This document shows, in pieces, positions 1-12,939 of a stretch of DNA of 64,000 bases. The DNA comes from Schistosoma haematobium (lineage: Eukaryota > Platyhelminthes > Trematoda > Strigeidida > Schistosomatidae), in the NCBI RefSeq assembly GCF_000699445.3, contig NC_067195.1, positions 22,313,787-22,377,786 on the forward strand, written 5' to 3'. Numbering within the stretch: the first letter of the stretch is position 1; each line of letters starts with the position of its first letter. The position numbers were made by a program, and so were the translations under genes. A model generated the notes under the pieces. The model saw nothing but the letters and a program-made list of their open reading frames with translations. It was not told where the DNA came from and did not search any database.

Positions 1-3000
1 TCTCTGGTCTCGAAATTAGTTTGAATATTCGTAAAAAAGTATTCATTCGTTTTTGTCTGAAGCAAGTGGTTTTACATTTTTTGATACAAGTAGTCATCTA
101 GTCCTTGAGTTTTCAGCCTTCTACTTGTGCAGCAATCATAAGATATAGATTGAGGTCTGGTCAGCAAAGTTCTTGAGTTACTTCCCAAGAACTAATATGT
201 GATTCCTGTGACTAATTAATTTACACATAAAATAAAAACTTTTGAAAACGACGTTTATTCTAAATCTAATGTACCTCAAGTCGTCACAGTTCCTAGATTT
301 AAATTATCTTATAACCAAATGAAGAGATAATTGTTTAGTTAGGCTCTGGGCTATTTATACACTACTATTTGAAATGTGATCAGACGTGATTTCTTAGAAA
401 ATTACCTTGGAAATTTCTGGTTAAGGGATATATGTATATATAGATATAGATATAGACATTGGGATGAGGTGACTATTGAGTTGGGAAACTATATTTGCCA
501 TTTTCACCCAGAATATATATTCAATAGTGCTGCACAAAAATTAAATTTTAGGATATGATAACAGTCTTTTCTTCAATAAAGCTTTTTGGTTAACAAAGGA
601 ATTTTTGGTGGCAACCACTGAATTACACCATTCTCCAGTTTAATCACCCACGCTATATTAGTAAAATTTGTGAATAACTTTCAACAAGATACTTTTGTTG
701 AAAAGAGCACATTTAACGACTTACTGGAATATAGAAATTTTGGATGTTAAATGGATCTGGAATATGGAACGACTAAGAACAAAGGAGAATATCAGTATTT
801 TGATGAAAATAAGCAACAGAACAATTATTCACTGTATATTTTGCATAGTTCTATTTTGTACATAATCAGATGTAGGCCATCATGCTCATGTGACACGTGA
901 CTGTGGCAAGATTCATTTGAACTGGTTATTGGTTTTGGACTGAGCATATCATAAATTTAACTTCTTAATTTTTTGAAGAAAAATGTATTTTTTTGTTCGT
1001 ATCTTAGTTTTAATTATTTTCCAGAAATATTTGTAAAAAACAATTAAGAAAATGGGCTACTCCTAACAGAACATTATTTATGGTGATTTAACTAGGTCAG
1101 GTCAACGAGCAGATATTTACAGGTTATAATAGTCTTACAAGTGAAAATATTTTACCTGTACAAGTAATTATACATGGTTAACAGATTAGTTGTTAAGAGA
1201 AATAAATATAAAGAGGAAGGCGAGGTTAATGTCATTTAACGGTGACTAACAGAAAAATGTAGTAAGAATGCTTTATTTTGTTTATGATTTATCATATAGC
1301 TGAACTTACAGTTTTATAGATATTTAAGATAGAATTTGAAAAAAATCACTTGTGATTTCAACATAACGAAGAATAACCATTGTTACTGATATGATCATTC
1401 TTATTTGTAACCTTCAGTTTGCTTAACCAAATAGACACTTTTTGTTATATATTTGTGGGACTGAATAATATAGCACTCAGTTTTATGGAAAGCCCTGATT
1501 ACTTAAAGATTTCAAATATCCCTGTGTAATGGGTGACAAATAGTATGAAATCTAGATTCGGATCTCCATATGCTTACCTCTGAACATCAAGATACAAAAT
1601 AGACATACAGCTAACAAAACATTCTACTAGTATATGGATTTGAATTTAAAAGCTTTACTATTAAAAGCACCGTAAGCGCCTTAATTCAGACCAATTATGA
1701 CAATAAAAGTACTGACTAAATTATCGGTTGATTGTTGTGAAAAGAAAGTAATCGATAAGAGACATAACTGCTTAAGACAGATCTATAGAATATGTATGTT
1801 GAATATAAATCCTATTGAATGTAGAACTAATGAGTTGCGATTGACTTGATTCACATTTATACTGATAACTGATTTTTATTTTCTTGATAGTATATTCAAG
1901 AATATTATAAAAATGTAGAATCACAATGATTGGATGATCTTAAATCGTTTAACTAGATTTTATTTTTAGTACATCTCATGAGAAAATGCTTTTTAGAGAA
2001 TCTAATATTTGATAAATTCTAAAGTTTTTATTCATAAATTAGTTAGGTGCTTAGTTGAAAGGGTGTTATTCATCACATGAATTGTACGAAGTTCTTGATT
2101 GGATTTTCTTTCGTCTAAATCCTCAAATAAATTCAAATTTTCTTATACTAATATTGAAGATAAGCATTGAGAAGCTCTGAACCTAGATTTTGTGTTGGTC
2201 AAAAAGCTAAATTAGACCAAATCTGTGATTTTAAAGAGACTATTGAAACTGAATAGTTTAGTTTCTAGTTCTGAGACACTACTAGTTCGAATACTTTAAA
2301 CACAAATATATTGGGTGGTTTTATTACATTAAACGACTAAAAGGCTCCTTCACAATACTTAGAACAAAATTACCAAAAATGGTGTTACCTTTGATTTATT
2401 TTTGTATTGTTTGTTTTTTATTCTTCCCATTGATGTTTGTTTTACACCCCTTATGTTTGCATAATTTAGTGTTTTTCAGGAGGTTATTTAGGATCCTCAG
2501 TCGATAGATAGTTAAGTTTCTAAATATACAAATTTTTACGGCTTTATGTGTTATGTGCATTTTTTCCACCTGATTCTTGTGAACCGGTGTCAGTTCTAAA
2601 TTTGCACCTTATAAGATGAACCGAGACTTTGAAAAATTCGATTGTGCAATTATTTAAGTTCCATTGAAAGTACTCAATTAGGTTCCATAGCCTTGAAATA
2701 TCAATAAAATTTCGAATAATTCTTTTGTTGAATTTGTAAAAATAAGGAAGTTTAAAAACAAATAAAATGTGGTGGGATTATTGTTTCTGGAAATTAACTT
2801 TTCATTATATATTCTATTTTTCGCTTGACATTTTATGTTTATCACTTTCGAAATGGATATGCATTTTATTAGCTGTATTACATCTTTATTTTGTCTTAAT
2901 CGAATTACATAAAACTGATGATTAATGTTGTATGGAAACCTGGTTTGAGGAAATATTTAGGCCAGTATTTCCAAGAATTAATAAATTGATATATTTACTC

Positions 3001-3790
3001 ATCGAATACTTTATCTTCTCACTTTTCTAGCTTTAATTTGGTGATAAAACAATGACAAATGGCAATTATAAAAAAATCTGAAACTGTCAGTTAAGACATA
3101 TATATAGTCTTTAAACATCAGCTCAACGTAGTAACCATAACTAATCACTATTTTAATGTCGCCTTTCACAGGTGATTTGTGAAAACTGTCCAAGGGATTT
3201 TATTTCAATATTTAATAAACTAAAGTTCATTAAAGTTTGTGAAACATCATATAAGCAAAAATAACTATGCGAAATATATGGTTGGACAATCTTACTCATA
3301 GATAAGACATTTAATGAAAGGAATTATGAAACTAGACAATGCTGTTTCACAAATTCTAGATCATTTTAGTTTTAAAATATTTTCTTTTCTTGATGAATTT
3401 AACCTCATGCTGAGACTTATTTATTTATTTATTTATCTATAACAGCCCACTAATAATTCATGATCATTGCATAAAATTAAAGTTCTATGTTTACATCAAG
3501 GTAGAATAACAGTGTCTTATTAATTAACAATATTAACGAAAATCTGTTTCTCAATCTGTATAGTTAAACTTCATTTATGTAAACTATGATTTGAAGAATA
3601 ATATATATTACAAAGTGAAAGGTATAAAATGTCTATGATCGGGAGTTTTGTTAATTATCTAAAGGAAACGATTTTAGAGCGATTATTTTATTTTACCTTG
3701 TTGTATAGTACCTATGACAAGAGTTATTTATTGAACTTATTTTGACATATACTCTGCAATTAGAATGTATGATTATTATTAACTAGATAG

Positions 3791-3837
<47 letters not shown>

Positions 3838-6800
3838 TATTGATGATGATCGACCTACATCTTAAGTTAACAGAATTTGGAAATACAGACTGTTGGATTT
3901 CTATTCAATAGTCCAATCGTATAATGTGCACTTAAATACTTTGTTTTTTGTGTGCGAACATGTGTATTTGTTCAATATTCAGGAGTTTTAAATTAGAAAG
4001 CATCATTGTCTAATAAAGTCTTGTTTTCAGTGCTTCTCCAGTCGGTATCAATCTTCGTATTGTTCTGTAATTTGAGAATTTCAACTTAGTTTGTTGAGCT
4101 AGACATGGGTTATATCACCACACGTTTGGAGTGGATTATTTTTAAAATTTTGTGGTACACAGGAATCTTCCTATCATAAATTTGATTATTTGGGAAGTGA
4201 ACTGGCATTCTCTTCATAGCTGTAAGGTTTCGTCTAAATTAAAGTACTTAGAATTATCATGAAACCTGCTTATAATTATCGTTTCTTATAGACGTGTTTT
4301 TAAATACTCATTAAATTTCATCCCCGTAAATAGCTACTACACTGCTCTCGTAAACAAAAAGCTTTTCCACTAAAATGCAGAAGTTCCAGACATTTAGTTT
4401 TAAAATGATTGTAGCATATTATTTTTTATGTGATTGTCTCTACTCTGTTTAAAAAGTATTCTTGTCTATAAATCGAAGAGATATTTTGATTTCGCTCCAT
4501 ATGCGACGTTGTGAACACAGGTCTTAACACGGTCATTCAGATAGTATATCTATTGAGAGAAAAACAGTCAAATAAACATTCATGTTCAATTGGTCGATAT
4601 TTAATGATGAATTTATATTTTTGATCGTTCGTCTAAGAATATAACGCTTTTTCCTCTGAAGTTAAATAACGTTTAATGTCGAGATTTGTCCGTTACTAGT
4701 TAATAAGTAAATCATAAGCACGTTTTCGATCTATCATTATTAATTAAAGTAGGTCACATACAACTTTTTCAGAACTTGGATCGATAAAATTTACTGAAGT
4801 CATGATTACTAAAATATGATTAAAGCAAATCGAGTTCAACAGTTGTGATTAGGTAGAGCCACCAATTTTGGTATAATAAAAACTTGTTAGTCAGGACCAT
4901 AAATTAAATCTTGAAAAAATAACCTGAAAGTTCTAGGGCAGATCATTGCCCCAGTTCTTGGAGCTTAGTGCTCTCTAGTTTTCACTTGTTCCGGAATAAA
5001 ACTACAAATGAACCTAACTCATCTTCACAAACCACTCGATTAAATAAAAGTTGTATCAATTATTCGAACACAACATATCATTGAAGTGGTTAATAAAATC
5101 AACTTCAACTTAGAAACAAGAAATTTTCTCACATTCTTTTCTCTAGTTATCAACACTCCATCTGGTTATTATAAAAATAAGAAAACCTACTTAATTACTA
5201 GTGATTTATTGAGTTTTCATCTAGTCCCCTTATAACTTCATTTCCTTATACTTGACCTTACTGTCAAGTGTATGTACACAAATATTCATATTATACAACC
5301 CATGTTCTAACCAAACACCCGTATTGTTGATTCCTAACATCATCAATATAATGCTGTTGATGTGTGATGAATGTTACTTCTTTGTTGAAATTCAACATAG
5401 GTCCATGGTTTATTATAAAGAGAAATTAAATGATATCATATATACATATGTATAGTTATTATTGTAAAATATTACTTAATAGTTAGTAACATCCAATTTT
5501 AACTGGAAATCATTCTCTGTCAGTTACCATTGTTTTTTTCATTCAGTATAAACTGTCAATCTTCTTAATGGAAATTTTTTTTGTCTCATATTCGTGATGT
5601 ATGCAAAGAATATAAGGGATAATTAGTGAACATATCACTCAGAAGTTAAATAAAGATCAATTTGTAAAAAGAAGCTAATTCAAGCTGTATTTTAAAATGA
5701 ATTACAGTGTTTTGACTTGATTGGAATACTTTGAAGTTAGGTAAGAGGTCTTATTTTTTACGAATATATAATCAATATTGAGATACCTTTCAGAACTAGG
5801 CATTTTTTATCGAATAAATTCTACAGAGACAATTTAGTTGCAGATCGTAGCTAAAAATTTATAACAATCAAATTTTTTGTGAATATATTCCCGGTAATTC
5901 TAGTGAATACCCTACACAAATAACCATTTTATAACCTGTAAATTTTAAATTAAGCATACGAAATTTACTTTCATCAGTTGCACTGTTGAAATCATCCTGA
6001 CAGATTGAAGATAAAATTATGAATTATGTGAATATGTAGGTCGCTTTCATAACAGCATAATAATACTTGTGGAGGGTATATTTTAAGTTTGAATAGCTGG
6101 TCATTTCCAATCAAATCAACTTATTATCGTTTCATACAGATAGTATAACTTCTATTATAGAACTAATTACGCCTGTTTAAGCACACTAAGTTATTTTAAA
6201 TGTTCGCATAACTTTCAAGTTGAAATGCTGACAATTTTTCACATTAGACAGGTTTATTGCATAATCAAATGTTTGTTGTTGACTACATTCATGATGTGAC
6301 AATGATTTATTCGGCTTTAAATTAGTATGGTCAATAAATTTCAAGCACTGAATGATAAAAGGTTGTCATTAAACTAGTGAATAATTTTATTATCAAATAA
6401 TACTCACTGATTTTTGTGATAAACATTAGATAATGTGATCAATAGATTTATTATTAAAACAATAATAAAAAAAATTGCTACCATCTTATCGGCCTTATCA
6501 TTATTTAACAGGAATTGACAAAACTATTAGTTTACAGAGTAGCTATGACAATCCATTCGATGGCAATTAATAAAGCGTGATCTTATATTTTCATTATAGT
6601 TTAATCAAGTTGTAAGACTGAACACAAAGAAATCGAGTTGTTCCTGTTTTACAACTCAACCATACATCATAGAGAATAATATTTCTTAGTTTTGTTTACT
6701 CATGTCATTTCAATAATAACACTAATTATTTACAATGAAAATAAAACTATTTTGATAGAGTTTTGTCCTCTGAGCTAAATGGTTTGGTCGTGGAGCTTTT

Positions 6801-7190
6801 GTCGTTTTTGTGAACGACACCATCAGCACAAACTTCTATCTAAGGTACAATTCCTCTCCACCATCTCATAAAACTTTTATTTTATATATTCACAAGTGAT
6901 TTTGAACATAAAAATTGTATTGCTGAAAACTGGAGATCACTGATTGATTTGTTTAGATTCCATTCTCCAAATAACTTACAGTTGCATCACAAATCCACTT
7001 ATTATCGAATGCGTTCCCTGTATTACTTTAGTTACTAATACATATCATTAAGTGTAAGTCTATTTTCATTCTTCCTAAATGAATATTTATGTGCTGATAT
7101 AATATTAAGTGATTGAGAAAAATGACTACATTTTATCACTTAACTTTGTAAGTACCGTTAAGAGTTTTGTTTCAAACTTCGTTGTTGTCC
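1..7190. other. AT-rich non-coding DNA, no gene seen
   Basis: No open frame here has coding character; the few frames of about 60 codons are low-complexity and lack convincing splice sites. Apart from the TA tract at 3,793-3,835 and a short TTTA run near 3,417-3,440 I see no repeat that I recognise. It may be intergenic or the inside of a large intron; the sequence does not decide. Confidence 0.6.
3793..3835. repeat. (TA)n microsatellite
   Basis: An uninterrupted run of TA dinucleotides about 43 bp long, seen directly. Common in AT-rich flatworm DNA and likely length-variable. Confidence 0.95.
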
Positions 7191-7197
7191 TGAGAGT

Positions 7198-7250
7198 TTT
7201 ATACTGTACCAAAAATGTAATATAATGTAATAAAGCTAATCATAATGATA
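7198..7250 (+). mobile_element. 3' end fragment of a CR1-like non-LTR element
   Basis: About 50 bp resemble the 3' terminus of the reverse-transcriptase element at 22.98-24.0 kb and the fragment at 32.26-32.34 kb: a 'ctgtaccaaaaatgtaatat' block, then 'aataaagctaat', then a short A/T-rich tail. This is what an extremely 5'-truncated non-LTR copy leaves behind. It is short, so the call rests on order and spacing of the shared blocks. Confidence 0.5.
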
Positions 7251-8032
7251 AGTATGTATGCGTTTTCCAGTTCTAGCATCATTTCAATTCTGGAACACTT
7301 GGGTTTTTATGGTTCTTATGAAAGTTTTGATATTTGACTGTTTTTTCATACTAACTACATTGAGGGTCATTTAGTTTTCAGTCCACTGATTACACGTGAT
7401 CCCATAATGTCCATAGGTAGTAATTCTATGAATTTCAAGTTTAAGCTTTTGGAAAGGGTAAATGTAAGGGAGTAAGTACACAATCATCCAAAATAATTAT
7501 TAGTTCGATAATTTTCACATTATGCGTAAAGGCAAGCAATAGTCTTTATTTAATTAGCCATCATGAAAGAACCCAACTTATATAGTTGGATTGTAAGAAA
7601 TTAAAACTGTATGGGAAATAAAATCCTTGAATGACGAATGACTGTCATCAATTACATGTTAGTTGATCATAAAAGAAACTTTCAGCCAACTTACTAAGAA
7701 AGATAAAATCGGTAGAAAAAACTTGCGGAAAGGATTTACGAGAGCGTTAAGAAGTTAAGTTGCCTGATGGAGTTTTAGTTATTCTGTGTAATTTGAAGGA
7801 AGTTGGGAAGCTCTTATAGTAGGTTTGAGTAATTTCCTTCAAATTATTTGCATTGATATGAATTTGTTGCCAGTAAACTACTTTTCAATGATAACGGACA
7901 ATATTTAAGTACATAATCTAGAGTTTATAAGATTGATAGTTTTGCAAACATTTTAAATATTATTTTTTGCCGCCACCACCACGTTCGTAGTGCTAACAGA
8001 CTTAGTTTAATCATCTAGTATTACTAACTTCT
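7251..8032. other. Non-coding DNA, nothing recognised
   Basis: No supported gene or repeat. A short CCACCACCAC run lies at about 7,973-7,982, upstream of the candidate exon. Confidence 0.5.
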
Positions 8033-8044
8033 ATGAATTTTCAG

Positions 8045-8275
8045 GTCTTAATGAAAATGTTAAAAATTCTACGAGGATTTATTAATAAAAGATGTCAATA
8101 TGTAAACAATTTCGCTTCTTTATGTATTTATTTTGCTTCCACTCTAAACATTGGAGACTTATTGAATGCCATTTGGAATAAGTTTGCTCGTGACATCCAA
8201 ATGAAATCTCAATTAATTAGTGTTCCAAAGCTTCTTGACTTTTTCTTTACAATATCTATTACGTTTTCTAAATAA
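8045..8275 (+). CDS. Candidate 3'-terminal coding exon, unknown protein
   Basis: I do not recognise this protein. A good acceptor (CT-rich, then TTTTCAG ending at 8,044) opens a frame of 76 codons closed by TAA at 8,273-8,275. The peptide is of mixed composition, with a mildly basic start (VLMKMLKILRGFINKRCQYV) and a hydrophobic, Leu/Phe-rich end, unlike most frames in this AT-rich DNA. An AATAAA at 8,365-8,370 is suitably placed as a poly(A) signal. No upstream exon that splices in phase 0 was found, and the ATG at 8,033 would sit inside the acceptor, so it is unlikely to be a start. Chance ORF is the main alternative. Confidence 0.3.
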   Translation, partial: VLMKMLKILRGFINKRCQYVNNFASLCIYFASTLNIGDLLNAIWNKFARDIQMKSQLISVPKLLDFFFTISITFSK

Positions 8276-8364
8276 CTGGAAGTATCATACATTTACACAA
8301 GATTCACACATATCCTGCTGCTTGATAAAATTTATCAACTGTGTTATGTCATTAACTTGACTAA

Positions 8365-8370
8365 AATAAA
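8365..8370 (+). promoter_or_regulatory. Possible poly(A) signal for the candidate exon
   Basis: AATAAA 90 bp after the stop codon at 8,275. AATAAA is frequent by chance in DNA this rich in A and T, so it counts only as weak support for the exon. Confidence 0.2.
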
Positions 8371-10278
8371 ATAACAGAAGTACAATCGAATACTTTTATT
8401 GTTGATTATCTTAGATAATCTAAACAAAAAGAATCAGTGATGACTATTGTGTAAAAAGGAGAGAAAGATGTGCAAAGGTATGTTTGTTATTTTGATTATT
8501 TGAAAGTCATCGAAACACATGATTAGTTATTTTATTGACAATAAACATTCTGAAAGATAAAAACTCCTCCGCATCTATCTAATTTAATCAAAGTTATACC
8601 TAAAGAGTAATATACTAATAAACATGTCAATTTATGATCACCGTTGCTTAGCCGAAGAAATTAGACAGATTTAAATGAGATCATAATATGTCAAATAAAA
8701 CTTATCTATAAAGTAAATAATTCACAGAATGTCATCCCAACACACACATACACATATACACAAAACAGACTCCTATGAATGACCATAACAAATATGATGC
8801 ATGAAAATAAATTTATTATGAAATTTGACCTTCCTTCTTTTACAATTTTTACAACTGGTGTTCAAGAATTTTCTTTTTTTTAAAAAAAAATTTATTCATT
8901 GAATTTTATTAACTTTCCTGAAATATTTGTAAGTCATGCCATAAAAAGGAAAAGAAAAGAAAAAAAACACAAAACCATTCAAGATATTGTTCTGATATAA
9001 ATCAAATTTTCCAAAATGCATTCAAAATATCTACAAACTGAATTTTATTACTTACATAACAGGAAATATTGAAAAAGTGAATGAACATAATAAATATTAA
9101 AGGAGTCATAGAGTTAAGCATTACAATTCTCTCTTTAAACCTGAAATTGAATACCAATTTAAATCTCATGTAATAAAATTGAAACAAAAAAAAAAACATT
9201 CCAACTTGGAACGTGAACATTAACTGTGTTGGTAATATTTTTTTTATAGTTTCAGTAGATTTATGATTAAGTTCTTCTGTAATTTATATTCAAACAACAA
9301 CAACAACAACAACAAAAAGTTCACATATCACGGTATATTTAAGACAAGTTATAAAATGAAAAGGTAGTAAATTGATTGCTATCATAAACAATGCACAATA
9401 ATAGATCACGTTACTTAGTTCTGTACGTAATAACTTGAAGTATGTTTTGAAAATGCTTTCTGAATTTTTTCTGTTTGTTTTTGTTTTTACAGATTTATGA
9501 TTTTGTACAAGTAGATTTACATTGATATGCTTATATGCTATCATGATTCGTAATAAATAGATAAATAAGATAGAATTTTTAATCATTTGATTTGTTCAGT
9601 TTAATGATCATAAACGTTCTTGAAATAGGTCACAACAAAAGATAATGCTGTAATGTAAGTTTTCTATCTGTAATAATGAATTTTTGACTTAAGTGTCAAG
9701 GAGTTGTCATCTTGGTGTTCAGTAACATGAAAAGGGATTGAATTGGGTTGAATCAGGTAGTGGCCAGAGAGTGCAGCTATGATTCCCGCTATTATTGTTA
9801 ATATTTAAATAGTGACAGACCGAAACACAAGTTGAAGTTCAACTTCAGCATTTGATTGTTGAAGATGGCATGCATCTAAATAATTGTGCAATAAGAAGTA
9901 AACGAAAGCCAACAAAGAATATTTTTGTTTAAATGAAGGTGAAAGAAGTGTATGCTAAACCCAATCACCTTTTGCATCAACAAGTCATTTAACTGAAAAG
10001 CAGATAATGTTCCGTATTCCAATGCTTATGTTCCAGATTTGTGATGCATGATGGATATAAAGTGGTCAGATGGTTTTACGTTCTTACCTATCACTCTTTT
10101 TCTTTATAATGCTGAATTCGTAGAAGTAAATTTTCTGTACACAACACCAATGTTGGTGGAGCAACTATAGATGTAGCTAGGACTGCTATTTCTTAGCAAT
10201 CTGAACAAATAACCACGTAAGTGATCGGAATTAGGATCCCTATGTCTCACACAAAACGCCTAATCATCATGACCAACA
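8371..10278. other. Non-coding DNA with simple repeats
   Basis: Holds homopolymer-like T/A stretches near 8,870-8,892 and 9,187-9,198, and a short (CAA)n/(AAC)n run at about 9,292-9,315. The minus-strand frame over that run ends in a poly-valine tract and is not a gene. Nothing else recognised. Confidence 0.6.
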
Positions 10279-10417
10279 GATCGGCATATTTCCAACTTCA
10301 AGCAGTTAACAATATAGTATGCCGATCACCCAATGATACTGGTGAAGGCTGTTCCACTTCCAAAATGTCTCAACTACATCAGTGACAAATTCGGGTTAGG
10401 ACTTTAAGATTATCTTT
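10279..10417 (+). repeat. Unclassified dispersed repeat, copy 1
   Basis: Positions 10,330-10,417 match 12,430-12,517 in the same orientation at roughly 85-90% by eye, sharing a GGTGAAGGCTGTTCCACTTC core. This copy also has a 10-bp inverted pair, gatcggcata (10,279-10,288) and its complement at 10,318-10,327, around about 29 bp; the second copy has only one of these arms. The family is not known to me; it could be part of a larger retroelement. Confidence 0.6.
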
Positions 10418-10429
10418 AAGTCACTATTC

Positions 10430-12400
10430 ATTTGACTATTGCAATACAGTTAAAATAGATTTTATTTGTAGGTTACATTTGTCATATGTTGATCTCAATT
10501 GGGATATTACTTAAAAATGCAACAATTGTCTAATTCCCTCTGCTCTTCGGTCATATCTCAACTGAGTTATATATATGAGGAATACAAACCATAAATTTAA
10601 TCAATGCTTATAGACATTACGAGTATACTTAAACAATATATATATGAGGCGATCTTGTAATTACATGTTTGGGTGGCACATGTTAACCTTTAATCTAGCT
10701 GAAGAAATTCAGATACATGGTGGCATTGGTTTTGTCACTTCATTTTAATACGATTATGTTCTAAAAGGATAACGCTACTGTAGAATAATTAACTGGAACT
10801 TAAGGTCAACTGAATAGTTTCTAATCCACGAAACGTGTAAGTTCAGAATGAACTACGATTACATCTTGATGATTTACCGACTATAGAAAGAAGATTCATC
10901 TTCTACCAATCTTTTGCATATTCTCAAGTGATATTCATTTAATTAGAAAAACTATGTTTTATTTACTTAAAGCCAAATCATTCGCCTAGACATAAACGTT
11001 TCTAATAAGATAAATAGAGCAAACATACTTCTGGGAATAAAACCAAATGTTTTTTAAATAGACTGAAGTATAAATCAACATGAAACAATGTTTCGTTGTC
11101 ATTTTAGGCTCTTTATTTTATCATCAAAGAATATATATAACCACCTGGTTGAAACACTTGTTTTCTCTTCCAAATAGCATGAAAATGAATGTAAATAAAA
11201 ATAAAATTATGCTTTTTGATCTAAAGTAGAAAACTTCAGTATAAAGAACAAATAACTTATATATATACGAATTATTCGATTTCATTATTATTTTCTTATT
11301 TCATAATGAACAACTTGCTTGATTCTAAAGATGGAAATTCAGGGATGTGGGTGGGAGAAATGGTAACATTATGTGTTTATTTTACTCTCAACATGAAGTT
11401 TAAATGAAAGTAAATAGAGTTTTGTTTGTGAAAGTGAGATAGACTTTCTAACTGAACAAACAATCACGATTATTTCAGCATGCTCACGGATATTAATAGT
11501 TATTTTTATTAAATTTTTTATTGTAAGCACCTCAGTTTTACAGGAGGTCACTTATAACTAGAATAGGTCATTAACAACGTCGTGGACTGTGGTAGTCAAT
11601 GACTAAGGTTAGAACTTTACGAGGAGCATTAATTTCCTTAAGATCACAGTGATTCCTTGTTGAAAAGTCCCTATTTGAAACAATCCTCGATTTTCTGAAT
11701 AATAATCAAAGATTCCTCTCAGATTTGTGCATTAGAATAAAACAAGATGCCATTAAATTCACAATTTTCTTGAAATATGAAATATGCTAAAACTTACATA
11801 TTTAAAAAATATGAGAGTAACTACTTATCGGGATCTTCATTTGAATGCCTATTTAGTTGTAAGACGATTGTAGAAATTGTAATGAATTCCTCGCTGACAT
11901 TTCCTGTTTTATTTTACTAAAATGGAGTGCCTCCAATTAATATTTTATACTAACGGAGGTAAGTTCCAATTATTACTAGTGGCGCTTGTTGCTTTTATTA
12001 TGTCTAATTGGTATTTGAATTTAAAACGACTATGGTCAGTAAGTAATTTTTGTACTAAAGAATTTACGTATAATTGTTGATTTCCTTTTCCGTATTTGGT
12101 TGTCATTGTGTGTGGCAATTAAAAGGAGAAATACTTATGCAAATGTTTCCACACACGGAGATTATTTAACAATCGGTTTTTGAATGCAATTGATTAGCAC
12201 GAAGAAATTTAAAAGGTCATTTACATCTTCTTCTAGACCACATAAATATTATCTTCCCTTAAGATACCTTGATTGATTTGATAAACACAATTTCAAATTA
12301 TCTTTTTATGATCTGCGGAATATATTTGTGTCAGACTGAGTTATTACAGTAAATTCAGCAGTTCTATAAAAAAATCAAGGTTCTAAGAAAATATCAATCA
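10430..12400. other. Non-coding DNA, nothing recognised
   Basis: No coding frame, tRNA, or known repeat that I can support on either strand. Confidence 0.5.
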
Positions 12401-12409
12401 TTGTAACCA

Positions 12410-12517
12410 CCAGATCGGCATGATAATCATCCAATGCTACTGGTGAAGGCTGTTCCACTTCCGAAATGTCTCAACTACACCAGTAATAAATTCGGGCTAG
12501 AACTGTAGAATTATCTT
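12410..12517 (+). repeat. Unclassified dispersed repeat, copy 2
   Basis: Second copy of the repeat at 10,279-10,417. It starts with the agatcggcat motif and carries the same GGTGAAGGCTGTTCCACTTC core, but the inverted second motif and its spacer are missing, as if lost between the arms. Confidence 0.6.
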
Positions 12518-12698
12518 ACACACAATGAATGATTTTTTGAAATTCATGTTTCCATCAAATTTAAACTACCAAATGGAAACTTTTTAATATATTAATGATG
12601 TTTGTCACATTTTCGTGATTTTATTGCCATGTTCAACAATAAGTTAAACCGTTTATCAACGTTTTGTTTTATTCTGAGCATTTCATTTCCCGTTTCAG

Positions 12699-12934
12699 TG
12701 ACGAAATTCCTTTTTATCCCATTATCTATAGAACCTACTTGGTAATCGTGTTTATGATGATCCTATTTAATGTACGTTCTGAAATATCAGATACTACTTT
12801 CCTACAGACCTTTGATTTTTCGCTTCTCTTGCAAAGTAATAGACATACAATCTTTGTCACTTTAACTGTTAATAAAGAACATCTTATTAATACTAGACGA
12901 TTACATAATGTTCTGAGAATCATACAAAAATCAG
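12699..12934 (+). CDS. Candidate internal coding exon, unknown protein
   Basis: A 236-bp stretch with a pyrimidine-rich acceptor (TTTCCCGTTTCAG ending at 12,698) and a donor-like G|GTTAGT at 12,934/12,935. It is open throughout in one frame: one leading base, 78 codons, one trailing base. The peptide begins DEIPFYPIIYRTYLVIVFMM and goes on through a mixed Leu/Ser/Thr-rich middle to a basic end (TRRLHNVLRIIQKS), with no low-complexity bias. A stop follows at once in the intron, as expected for an internal exon. No domain recognised; the first 20 residues could form a membrane segment or a buried helix. I cannot place a neighbouring exon. Confidence 0.35.
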
Positions 12935-12939
12935 GTTAG

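Noticed and set aside
9292..9315. (CAA)n run as coding poly-Gln
   Set aside because: No supporting frame or exon; it is a plain microsatellite.
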